Source: Muribaculaceae bacterium
GTDB lineage: Bacteria; Bacteroidota; Bacteroidia; Bacteroidales; Muribaculaceae
Direction of reading: 5' to 3'
Assembly (NCBI GenBank): GCA_009775125.1
Contig: VSPD01000002.1
Location: 1 to 64,000, forward strand
DNA length: 64,000 nt
This document shows positions 56,502 to 64,000 of the stretch, piece after piece; position 1 is the stretch's first letter; each line of letters starts with the position of its first letter. A program made the position numbers and the translations under genes. The notes beneath the pieces are model-generated. The model had not been told where the DNA came from. It made no database searches and worked only from the letters and a program-made list of their open reading frames with translations.

Positions 56502-58850
56502 ATGAAATTATCGGATTTACGCGCCGGCGAAAGCGGCGTTGTTATCAAAATATTAGGCCACGGTGCTTTCAGAAAGCGTGTTATGGAGATGGGCTTCGTA
56601 AAAGGACGCACCGTCAAAGTGCTCCTTTACGCTCCTTTGCAAGACCCGGTGAAATACCAGGTGATGGGCTACGAAGTGTCGTTGCGTCGCTCAGAGGCTC
56701 ACTTAATTGAGGTAGAGCCCGTGAACACGGAAAAGGCAGAACAATATGCTTCGAAACCGGGCGAGAGCAACGAAAGGCCATCTCAATCGGGCGCAGATAC
56801 ACATCCGCGGCATACAATTAATGTCGCGCTCATTGGCAATCCCAACTGCGGAAAGACATCGCTTTTCAACATAGCGTCCGGCTCCCGGGAACATGTCGGA
56901 AACTATTCCGGCGTTACCGTAGACGCGAAATCGGGCTATTTTAACTACAAAGGTTATCATTTCAAGATTGTTGACCTTCCCGGCACATATTCCCTCGCAT
57001 CATATTCTCCCGAAGAATTGTATGTCAGACGCTATCTCAAAGATGAGACACCCGACGTGATGGTGAATGTGGTCGACGCCTCAAACCTTGAAAGAAATCT
57101 ATATCTCACCACTGAGCTGATCGACATGGACCGGTCGATGGTGATAGCCCTGAATATGTACGACGAGCTCCGCAAATCAGGAGCACACCTCGACTATGCC
57201 ACCCTCGGTTCGATGATAGGCGTGCCCATGGTGCCGGTAGTGTCAAAAACGGGAGAAGGCGTCGACCATCTTTTCGATACAATCATATCGGTTTATGAAG
57301 GATCGAACAAGGACGTGCGGCATATTCATGTAAATCTCGACCCGGAAATGGAAAAGATGGTGCGTGTGCTCATCGACATGCTTAAAGAGGAACCGGATGT
57401 CGACCGCAAATTCTCCCCACGATATTTGGCCATAAAATTACTTGAACGCGACTCCGAAGCCGAGCATATAGTGAGAGCCGTGCCCGGCGGAAATGCCATA
57501 TTGGAAGAACGCGACCATATCCTCGACAGATATCGGCTTAATGGACGTGAAGACGATATATCGTCGGATATTGCGTCTGAAAAATACGGATTCATTGCCG
57601 GAGCCTTGGCCGAGACATTATCCCGAAGCGAGGAGCAAAAAATTTCGTCGACTCAGATAATCGATGCGTTTGTCACAAACAAACTTTTTGGATTTCCGCT
57701 GTTCTTCGGAATAATGTTCCTTATCTTCTGGGCCACATTTTCCATTGGGCAATATCCTATGGACTGGATTGAGGCCGCAGTGGATTGGCTTAGCCGCACA
57801 TTAAACGATATAATGCCCGACGGCATATTAAAAGACATGATTGCCGACGGCATCATCGGCGGTGTCGGCGGCGTTATAGTGTTCTTGCCCAATATCCTTA
57901 TCCTGTATTTTTGCATCTCCTTTATGGAGGACTCCGGCTATATGGCACGTGCAGCTTTCATTATGGACAAGGTGATGCACCGAATAGGCTTGCACGGCAA
58001 ATCTTTTATCCCCTTGATAATGGGTTTTGGCTGCAATGTCCCTGCCATAATGGCCTCACGCTCGATTGAAAGCCGTTCGAGCCGGATAATAACAATTTTG
58101 ATAAACCCATTCATGTCATGCTCGGCACGCGTGCCGATCTACGTCCTGCTGATTGGCACATTCTTCGAGGCTCATGCCGCTATGGTGTTCATGGGGCTTT
58201 ACCTGTGCGGCATCGCGGTGGCGGTAATCACTGCACGTCTTTTGCGGCGTTTCCATTTCAAGAAAGACGAGACCCCGTTTGTAATGGAATTGCCTCCATA
58301 TCGCATCCCCACTTTCAAGGCTTCCATGCGCCATACCTGGGCCAAAGGCGAGCAATATTTAAAGAAAATGGGCGGCATAATACTTGTGGCAAGCATTATC
58401 GTATGGGCCTTAAACTATTTCCCGCAGTCGACACCCGACAAGCATCGTGACTCATATCTCGAAATGGCGGGAAAAGCTATTAACCCCGTCATGGAGCCTC
58501 TCGGATTCCACTGGCGCGCTTCGGTGGCGGCTCTTGCCGGAGTACCAGCCAAGGAAATTGTCGTATCCACGCTCGGCGTGCTTTACACAAACGATGAGGC
58601 TGTCGACGACGCCCGACTGAGCGCACGGCTTGTGGCTCCTTCTTCGGTAACAGGAACTCCCGATTTCACACCTGCCGCAGCCCTCGCTTTCATGGTGTTC
58701 ATATTGCTTTATTGCCCTTGTATAGCAACGGTCACGGCCATAGTGCGTGAGACCGGCTCATGGAAATATGGAGTATTCTCTGTATTGTACAACACGGCCG
58801 TGGCATGGATTATGGCGTTTGCCGTGTATCGCATAGCCTTGTTGATTTAG
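56502..58850 (+). CDS. feoB: Ferrous iron transport protein, FeoA-FeoB fusion
   Basis: This is the main bacterial Fe(II) importer. Residues about 1-75 are a FeoA (SH3-like) domain (MKLSDLRAGESG...), fused to FeoB. The G domain has GNPNCGKTS (G1), DLPGTYSLA (G3) and NMYD (G4), then a helical GDI domain and a membrane part with about eight or more helices and two gate motifs around FGCNVPAIMASR and a Cys-containing segment (YCPCIATV). The start at 56502 (MKLSDL) places FeoA at the N-terminus; an upstream ATG at 56454 is unlikely. At 782 residues it is typical for the fused form. A palindrome upstream suggests metal-dependent control. Confidence 0.95.
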   Translation: MKLSDLRAGESGVVIKILGHGAFRKRVMEMGFVKGRTVKVLLYAPLQDPVKYQVMGYEVSLRRSEAHLIEVEPVNTEKAEQYASKPGESNERPSQSGADTHPRHTINVALIGNPNCGKTSLFNIASGSREHVGNYSGVTVDAKSGYFNYKGYHFKIVDLPGTYSLASYSPEELYVRRYLKDETPDVMVNVVDASNLERNLYLTTELIDMDRSMVIALNMYDELRKSGAHLDYATLGSMIGVPMVPVVSKTGEGVDHLFDTIISVYEGSNKDVRHIHVNLDPEMEKMVRVLIDMLKEEPDVDRKFSPRYLAIKLLERDSEAEHIVRAVPGGNAILEERDHILDRYRLNGREDDISSDIASEKYGFIAGALAETLSRSEEQKISSTQIIDAFVTNKLFGFPLFFGIMFLIFWATFSIGQYPMDWIEAAVDWLSRTLNDIMPDGILKDMIADGIIGGVGGVIVFLPNILILYFCISFMEDSGYMARAAFIMDKVMHRIGLHGKSFIPLIMGFGCNVPAIMASRSIESRSSRIITILINPFMSCSARVPIYVLLIGTFFEAHAAMVFMGLYLCGIAVAVITARLLRRFHFKKDETPFVMELPPYRIPTFKASMRHTWAKGEQYLKKMGGIILVASIIVWALNYFPQSTPDKHRDSYLEMAGKAINPVMEPLGFHWRASVAALAGVPAKEIVVSTLGVLYTNDEAVDDARLSARLVAPSSVTGTPDFTPAAALAFMVFILLYCPCIATVTAIVRETGSWKYGVFSVLYNTAVAWIMAFAVYRIALLI

Positions 58851-58871
58851 CCGAATAAACATATATTATAT

Positions 58872-58912
58872 AATAATGAGGCATGGACTTTCCCTGTCCA
58901 TGCCTCATTATT
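58872..58912 (+). terminator. Terminator of feoB
   Basis: A perfect 17-bp stem (58872-58888 with 58896-58912) with a 7-nt loop ends in a T-rich run, 21 bases after the stop. Confidence 0.85.
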
Positions 58913-58931
58913 TATTTGAGAAAAAAATTAA

Positions 58932-58963
58932 TTTGGATATATGAAAGATTCTATATATCTTTG
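58932..58963 (+). promoter_or_regulatory. Promoter of the zinc-ribbon/TerD-like gene
   Basis: TTTG (58932-58935) and TATCTTTG (58956-58963) are 20 bp apart. The ATG at 59071 leaves a leader of about 100 nt. Confidence 0.65.
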
Positions 58964-59070
58964 CAATCGACCGGCCAAGTAAAACTTACTTCGTATTTTT
59001 ACAGGAAAATTCATTTTCAGTTTTACGATTGCCGGTTTTTTTATTTTACCCCTCTCCATCTTTTTCTACC

Positions 59071-61365
59071 ATGAACAAAGCCCTTGCAAAAGTAGCCCTT
59101 CGACTTGGCGCTATATATGTTGAGAATCCTGTTGAAACAACAGATTCTTCTCTTTTGCGCCTTTCCACCATTACAGTCCTGACGCAACTTAACGAACGCG
59201 GATTTGTACTCGACGAAAAAGCTCTCCGCCAATTCAATCTGATGCCGGTTGAAGAGCAGGCCGCCATTATTGAGACAATCAATGATGTGTACAATCTCGA
59301 CATGAATTGGACTCCGCTTGTAAAAGGTTGGCTGGAACCAACGGGAGAATCGGCTGTCGACCATCTTCTCACTGCCTTTGCAAACATATTGGCCGACGGC
59401 GGAGCCGATGTCAGCGGCACACGCCTCGAATGCGGGCATCTTATACCGGACGGCACATTCGATTTGTCGAGATATAACGGATGCCCTTTCTGCGGCCGTC
59501 CGTTTAAACTGCATCCGGGGTTTACTTTCCTCGGGCAAGGCAGCGAAAAAAAAGAGCTCACAATGCTATCGCGCGCCGATCTTGAAAATCGGATGGTTCA
59601 AGCTATGGGCGCCAACGCCCTTCTTGACGCGACATGGCGCGAGATTCTGGGCACGTTGATAGAAGAACTCCCTGTTCCCGACCCCATGCCGGAGATTCCG
59701 ATAAAAGAAAACGCGATGATTGTGGCTAAGCACCTGATGCTTCGCCTGGGGGTTGACGCTCTGAAACCATATATAAAAGAGCCGGCAGATTTGTTGCGTT
59801 TCATATGGTATGTCAAAACCGACGTATTACGTATAATACGTCCGCGCACGTTGGAAAAACAAATGTGGGACACGCTTGGCCGTCGTCACTATTATCTCGC
59901 TCTTGAAGACACCAAGAATGAAATCGAGAAGCGACGCGAACAACGCAAGCTGAAATTCAACCGCCGGGAATGTCGCTTTGCGGCCGATATGCTCAATGGC
60001 TGCCTTCTTTCCGTGGAAGCAATGTGCGAGCAGATGAATCCTTATCGTGAGATGTGGGTGCATGTCATCCGCGCGCTCCGTCTCACCGAATTTGCCCAGC
60101 GAAAAGGCTATGCAAGACTACGCATTCTCCTCGACAAATTCTATCGCAAGGATTACTACACGGCAGAAGGCGAGGTAAATCGTGCTCTCAAAGCGCATGA
60201 TTTTGATGAGGCAATGGCTATATTGAAGGGCCGCCCGGGACTTTTCGCCCGTCATTTATTCTCGCTGATGCTGCGCTTCGGGCATGAAAAAGTTATTGCC
60301 GAATTTTGCTCGATAGCCGGCAAGCTGCCATTGCGTATGCTCACGGGGCTCACGCAAAACGCTGAAAAATATTTTCAAGTGCAAAGAAAATGGCGTGAGG
60401 TCCGCACTGTCACGGGCGTAAAAAAATACATTTACGCCGATAAGCGTGTGATGGGCATGTCTGCCGACGAGCGAGTATCGGCAATTGAGCTAATAAATAA
60501 GATTATAGAGCCTGCGCTAAAAGTCATATATGCTCAAAACCCAATGCCAGGAAGAAAAATATATATTTCGCCGGAATTGGAACGTATTGCTCTCCCCTTG
60601 GGCGCGCGGTCGGATATGATTCAGGATGTAATGGCCGTGAATCCGGGCAGCGTTTTCCCTGTCGCAGGTGACAAGGTGCGTCTGTTCCTCCACTGGGGAA
60701 AAGGACTGCTTGCTCAGGAAACAGACCTTGACCTAAGCGCGGCGTTGCTCGGCGAGTCTGACATCAGGGGTTATTGCTCATTCTTCTCCCTGTCGGCCTA
60801 CGGAGCCCTCCATTCCGGCGATATGCGAGGATTTCCGGACAATGTAGGCACAGCAGAATTTATCGAGCTCGACATGCCCAAATTGCAGGAAATAGGGATT
60901 TGCCAAGTTGTCTTCTTTGCAAATTCATTCACTCCCGGCGAGATAAGGGCAAACGCCATGATGGGATGGATGGCCTCGGAAAACCCGATGACAGTCGACG
61001 ATGAAACAGGCGTGGCATTTGACCCGTCGACCGTGCAATTCATGCTGAAAGTTCCTGACAATATGCTTGCAAAAGGCCTGCTTTTCGGCGTGCTCGACGT
61101 CAATCGGCGAGAAGTAACATATATCGAGTCTTCTACCAACGGTCAAGAAATCGATGATCTTAAATTTCATGAGTTACGGACGGCAATAAACGCTTACAAA
61201 CATATGCTCACAATCGCCCAAGCCTTGCGTATGCTTGCAGAAGCCCGAGGCATGACCGTTATTGCCGAGCTTCCCGCCGACGGCGGCCACTCCGACATCG
61301 ACATCTACGACCGCCAATGGGCACTCGACCGCACTCGTGTGCTTTCGCTCCTTTTCCCCGACTAA
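59071..61365 (+). CDS. Large protein with RING-like zinc ribbon and TerD-like C-terminal domain
   Basis: This is a 764-residue soluble protein. A helical N-terminal region (1-115) precedes a zinc-binding segment, CGHLIP (Cys121, His123) with CPFCGRPF (Cys138, Cys141), which looks like half of a RING or zinc ribbon. A long helical middle follows. Residues about 536-680 resemble a TerD domain: LDLSAALLGESD, then HSGDM (580-584) and TAEFIELDMPKLQEIG. This layout recalls the MXAN_6230/SCO0854-type RING-domain proteins of myxobacteria and actinomycetes, but this is recognition by eye. The start at 59071 is chosen over 59029 by its Met-Asn-Lys start and leader. The gene has its own promoter; a tellurite/stress or signalling role is speculation. 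Confidence 0.6.
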   Translation: MNKALAKVALRLGAIYVENPVETTDSSLLRLSTITVLTQLNERGFVLDEKALRQFNLMPVEEQAAIIETINDVYNLDMNWTPLVKGWLEPTGESAVDHLLTAFANILADGGADVSGTRLECGHLIPDGTFDLSRYNGCPFCGRPFKLHPGFTFLGQGSEKKELTMLSRADLENRMVQAMGANALLDATWREILGTLIEELPVPDPMPEIPIKENAMIVAKHLMLRLGVDALKPYIKEPADLLRFIWYVKTDVLRIIRPRTLEKQMWDTLGRRHYYLALEDTKNEIEKRREQRKLKFNRRECRFAADMLNGCLLSVEAMCEQMNPYREMWVHVIRALRLTEFAQRKGYARLRILLDKFYRKDYYTAEGEVNRALKAHDFDEAMAILKGRPGLFARHLFSLMLRFGHEKVIAEFCSIAGKLPLRMLTGLTQNAEKYFQVQRKWREVRTVTGVKKYIYADKRVMGMSADERVSAIELINKIIEPALKVIYAQNPMPGRKIYISPELERIALPLGARSDMIQDVMAVNPGSVFPVAGDKVRLFLHWGKGLLAQETDLDLSAALLGESDIRGYCSFFSLSAYGALHSGDMRGFPDNVGTAEFIELDMPKLQEIGICQVVFFANSFTPGEIRANAMMGWMASENPMTVDDETGVAFDPSTVQFMLKVPDNMLAKGLLFGVLDVNRREVTYIESSTNGQEIDDLKFHELRTAINAYKHMLTIAQALRMLAEARGMTVIAELPADGGHSDIDIYDRQWALDRTRVLSLLFPD

Positions 61366-61370
61366 AAATA

Positions 61371-61402
61371 TTTGTGGCAATGGCCGATATTTTGTAATTT
61401 TG
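61371..61402 (+). promoter_or_regulatory. Promoter of the leg/neu locus
   Basis: TTTG (61371-61374) and TAATTTTG (61395-61402) are exactly 20 bp apart, starting 6 bases after the preceding stop codon. The start codon follows at 61455. Confidence 0.7.
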
Positions 61403-61454
61403 CAAGGTTCAATAGAATCTTGCAATTTTTTTGCAAATTATAATTCTGTCTCAA

Positions 61455-62444
61455 ATGATTGATAAAAATAAAATAGTCGTGGTTACGGGAGCCGACGGTT
61501 TCATCGGGTCGCATCTCACGGAAATGCTTCTTAATGAAGGCTACCGCGTACGTGCCCTTTCTCAATACAACTCGTTCAACTACTGGGGTTGGCTCGAAGA
61601 TGTGCACAGCGACCGCCTTGAAGTGGTGTGCGGCGATGTCCGCGACCCGAATTTCTGCCGGGAACTGTGCCGCGACGCCGGCACGGTGTTTCATCTTGCG
61701 GCGCTTATCGCAATTCCTTACAGCTATATAGCGCCCGACTCGTATGTTGCCACAAATATCAACGGCACCCTCAACATGTGTCAAGCCGCCCGCGACTGTG
61801 GCGTCGACCGCCTTGTCGTGACATCAACATCAGAGGTTTACGGCACGGCTCAATATGTCCCTATCGACGAGAAGCATCCTCGCCAGCCGCAATCGCCCTA
61901 TTCAGCCACAAAGATAGGCGCCGACGCGATAGCCGAAAGTTTCTACAATGCGTTCAAACTCGAAGTGGTGATAGCGCGTCCGTTCAACACCTATGGCCCG
62001 CGGCAAAGCGCCCGTGCCATAATACCCACAATCATTTCCCAGATTGCCAATGGAGCGCGGCGCATAAAGGTGGGCGACCTCTCTCCCACCCGCGATTTCA
62101 ATTTCGTCTCGGATACATGCCGAGGCTTCATTGCTCTCGCCAATGCCGACGGGATTGCAGGACGCAATATCAACATAGCCACCGGCACAGAAGTATCCAT
62201 GGCCGATACCTTGGCCCTTATTGCCGAACTTATGGATGCCGATGTCACTTATGAAGTGGACCCGGCAAGATTGCGTCCCGGAAAAAGCGAGGTGTTCCGC
62301 CTTTGCGGCGACAACACGCTTATTACCGAACTCACCGGATGGTATCCGCAGGTTTCCCTCCGAGAGGGACTTAAACGCACTATCGATTGGTTTGTCAAGC
62401 CGGAAAATCTCGCAAAATACAAAAGCAACATTTACAACCGATGA
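61455..62444 (+). CDS. legB: NAD-dependent 4,6-dehydratase LegB-like (nonulosonic acid pathway)
   Basis: This short-chain dehydrogenase-fold enzyme of 329 residues acts on a nucleotide sugar. The NAD motif is TGADGFIGSHL near the N-terminus, and the catalytic Tyr-Lys pair lies in SPYSATKIGADAIAES. The sequence TSTSEVYGTAQYVPIDE is typical of the LegB/4,6-dehydratase branch, which begins legionaminic acid synthesis on GDP- or UDP-GlcNAc. The context supports this: the next gene but one is a NeuB-type synthase. The start at 61455 was chosen over 61431 because it gives a normal Rossmann start. It overlaps the next gene by 4 bp (ATGA). Confidence 0.87.
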   Translation: MIDKNKIVVVTGADGFIGSHLTEMLLNEGYRVRALSQYNSFNYWGWLEDVHSDRLEVVCGDVRDPNFCRELCRDAGTVFHLAALIAIPYSYIAPDSYVATNINGTLNMCQAARDCGVDRLVVTSTSEVYGTAQYVPIDEKHPRQPQSPYSATKIGADAIAESFYNAFKLEVVIARPFNTYGPRQSARAIIPTIISQIANGARRIKVGDLSPTRDFNFVSDTCRGFIALANADGIAGRNINIATGTEVSMADTLALIAELMDADVTYEVDPARLRPGKSEVFRLCGDNTLITELTGWYPQVSLREGLKRTIDWFVKPENLAKYKSNIYNR

Positions 62445-63358
62445 ATATACTGTTTTTAGGAGGTGGCAAGCGTGTGTCGATGGCTCGCCTTTTCAAACGT
62501 GCCGGAGCCACAAAAATCGTAAGTTACGAAGGCACCACACATTCGCCAATCTCATTAGAAGGTAAAGTTATTGCCGGCCGGCGTTGGTCAGATCCGGCCA
62601 TTCTGGAAGATTTGACACGTGTTTGCCGGGAAGAGGAAATCAATGTGATTGTTCCGTTTGTCGACGGAGCCGTGGCCGTAGCTGCCCGCCTGTCAAAAGA
62701 AACGGGTATATTCTCTCCGGTATCCACGGCGGAGCAAGCCGAGGCAATGTTCGACAAAATAGAGGCTTCCCGCATTTTCGCCGAAGCCGGAATACCAATA
62801 CCGCAATCATATTCCGCCGACAGCGAGATTGAACAATGGATTGCCAAGCCGCGCCACGGGTCGGCTTCGAAAGGCATTGAGATAATCGACACCAAAGACC
62901 AACTCGACCGTGTGCTCGCACATGCCGAGGATTTTCTCGTGCAGGAACGTATCGACCATCGCGACGAATATACTGTCGATTGCTATGTAAGCGTTAAGAC
63001 AGGCGAACCGCTCGCCATTGTCCCTCGCAAACGAATTGAGGTGTCGGGCGGCGAAGTTGTAAGGACAGAAACGGTTATCTTCCCTGAAATTGTGGAAATT
63101 ACCCGACGGGTGCTTGCGGCAACAGGGCTTCGCGGAGCCGTGACCGTGCAGTTTATTCACGACCTCGACGCTAATCGGTGCCTGCTCATGGAAATAAACC
63201 CGCGACTTGGCGGGGGCGTAGTATGCTCCATCCTGGCCCAGGCCGATATCCCGGCTCTTATTCTGGCCGAGGCAAAAGGCGAGACACCACGGTTTATCAC
63301 CTACCGCCCCTATACCGAGATAGCACGATACCCGCAAGAGGTGGCATTCTTTAATTAG
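62441..63358 (+). CDS. ATP-grasp protein in the leg/neu locus
   Basis: A 305-residue protein with the ATP-grasp fold of carbamoyl-phosphate synthase-like ligases. The N-terminal Rossmann-like part (NILFLGGGKRVSMARLF) is followed by an ATP-grasp domain with IAKPRHGSASKGIEI and LLMEINPRLGGGVVCSI, which holds the metal and ATP ligands. It should join a carboxylate to an amine or thiol with ATP. The ATGA overlap with legB and the 11-bp gap to neuB place it in nonulosonic acid synthesis, but no such step exists in the standard legionaminic or sialic pathway. It may modify the sugar or its acyl group. Confidence 0.72.
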   Translation: MNILFLGGGKRVSMARLFKRAGATKIVSYEGTTHSPISLEGKVIAGRRWSDPAILEDLTRVCREEEINVIVPFVDGAVAVAARLSKETGIFSPVSTAEQAEAMFDKIEASRIFAEAGIPIPQSYSADSEIEQWIAKPRHGSASKGIEIIDTKDQLDRVLAHAEDFLVQERIDHRDEYTVDCYVSVKTGEPLAIVPRKRIEVSGGEVVRTETVIFPEIVEITRRVLAATGLRGAVTVQFIHDLDANRCLLMEINPRLGGGVVCSILAQADIPALILAEAKGETPRFITYRPYTEIARYPQEVAFFN

Positions 63359-63369
63359 TATATAATATA

Positions 63370-64000
63370 ATGATAATAATAGCAGAAGCCGGCGTGAACC
63401 ATAACGGCAGTTTCGACCTCGCTGTAAAAATGATTGAGGCCGCGGCTCAGGCCGGAGCCGATTATGTAAAATTCCAGACTGCCGTGCCCGAACTGGTCAT
63501 ATCCTCTATCGCTCCTAAGGCCGAATATCAAAAAGAAACCACCGGCGCAGAGCAAAGTCAGCTCGAGATGTGCAAGGCTATCCACCTTCCGTTGTCGGAT
63601 TATGCTCGGCTTGCCGAACTTTGCCGTCAGCGCGGAATTGGTTTCATGAGCACGCCGTTCGACCTTGAATCCATAGATTGTCTTGCCGCCCTCGACATGG
63701 ATTATTGGAAAATACCATCCGGCGAGATTACAAATCTCCCATATCTTCGCAAGATAGGAGCGCGCGGCGAACGTGTGATAATGTCGACCGGCATGTCTAC
63801 GCTCGACGAGGTGGAGGAGGCCGTGAATGTGCTCGAAAAAAGCGGCACACCGCGGAAAAATATCATACTTCTGCATTGCACCACACAATACCCCACCCCT
63901 TATGCCGACGTGAATCTTCGCGCCATGAAGGCTCTTGAAAAACTTGGATGCGCCGCAGTAGGTTACAGCGACCATACCTGCGGTATTGAAGTGCCGGTGG
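63370..64000 (+). CDS. NeuB/LegI family nonulosonic acid synthase (5' part, runs off the window)
   Basis: An open frame starts at the ATG at 63370 and runs without a stop to the window end (210 codons visible). It begins MIIIAEAGVNHNGSFDLAV, the signature of NeuB-type synthases, which condense PEP with a 6-carbon N-acyl amino sugar to make sialic, legionaminic or pseudaminic acid. Further family segments are VKFQTAVPELV, STPFDLESID, KIPSGEITNLP, MSTGMSTLDEVEEAV and GYSDHTCGIEVPV at the edge. The SAF domain lies beyond the window. With legB upstream it is best read as LegI-like. It is the third gene of the operon starting at 61455. Confidence 0.9.
   Translation, partial: MIIIAEAGVNHNGSFDLAVKMIEAAAQAGADYVKFQTAVPELVISSIAPKAEYQKETTGAEQSQLEMCKAIHLPLSDYARLAELCRQRGIGFMSTPFDLESIDCLAALDMDYWKIPSGEITNLPYLRKIGARGERVIMSTGMSTLDEVEEAVNVLEKSGTPRKNIILLHCTTQYPTPYADVNLRAMKALEKLGCAAVGYSDHTCGIEVPV

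Noticed and set aside
1..64000. tRNA, rRNA or CRISPR arrays
   Set aside because: No cloverleaf-like segments, rRNA signature sequences or regularly spaced direct repeats were seen by reading; a tRNAscan or CRISPR search could confirm.

Overview
This window looks like chromosomal DNA from a member of the Bacteroidales, most likely a Muribaculaceae-type gut bacterium. The evidence is the repeated Bacteroidetes promoter pattern (TTG, about 20 bp, TAnnTTTG), a SusA-type periplasmic GH13 enzyme, a type III glutamine synthetase, a DUF4924 protein, a FeoA-FeoB fusion and a SIS-only arabinose-5-phosphate isomerase. The family assignment is inference from gene content. No rRNA, tRNA, CRISPR array, prophage or complete insertion sequence was seen.

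Layout. (1) 1-5 kb, minus strand: chaperone htpG and the Clp ATPase clpC, the latter behind a near-ideal sigma-54 promoter. (2) 5-11 kb: a cysteine-less thioredoxin-like protein, a DUF362 protein, then an aromatic amino acid operon (prephenate dehydratase, aminotransferase, DAHP synthase-chorismate mutase, prephenate dehydrogenase). That operon is preceded by a Phe/Tyr-rich leader peptide and an attenuator, the best regulatory find of the window. (3) 11-17.5 kb: mtn, luxS, holB, an AddB-like nuclease and hemW, packed together. (4) 17.5-20.5 kb: a BASS-type transporter and a SusA-like amylase. (5) 20.5-21 kb: a repeat-rich gene-free stretch. (6) 21-24.4 kb, minus strand: thrS-infC-rpmI-rplT. 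(7) 24.5-32.6 kb: a TonB-dependent receptor, kdsD-like, ribH, a MATE pump, an Omp85-type protein and an EptA-like transferase. (8) 32.9-35.5 kb: anaerobic ribonucleotide reductase nrdD-nrdG. (9) 35.6-39.8 kb, minus strand: bioB, a SpoU methyltransferase, ddl, a glycosyltransferase and a small membrane protein. (10) 39.9-42.8 kb: a membrane-anchored MurF-like ligase and radA. (11) 43-47.3 kb, minus strand: a secreted unknown, a HEAT-like protein, DUF4924 and groES-groEL behind a second sigma-54-type promoter. (12) 47.4-52.6 kb, minus strand: a nitrogen group of type III glutamine synthetase, PurF-like protein and AsnA. (13) 52.7-56.4 kb, minus strand: a ThiE-like protein, a UPF0104 membrane protein, kdsB and an inactive M16 protein. 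(14) 56.5-61.4 kb: FeoAB and a zinc-ribbon/TerD-like protein. (15) 61.4-64 kb: legB, an ATP-grasp gene and the start of neuB/legI, the beginning of a nonulosonic acid locus that leaves the window.

The main cross-cutting signal is a dispersed hairpin repeat (core TCACAATCCGGAG). It occurs in four of the five convergent gene junctions, with compensatory changes between the two arms. A second, unrelated repeat (core CACGGCTCGTG) occurs three times. Envelope biogenesis is spread over several loci (kdsD, kdsB, eptA-like, ddl, murF-like, Omp85, leg genes), whereas aromatic amino acid, nitrogen and chaperone genes form compact regulated units.
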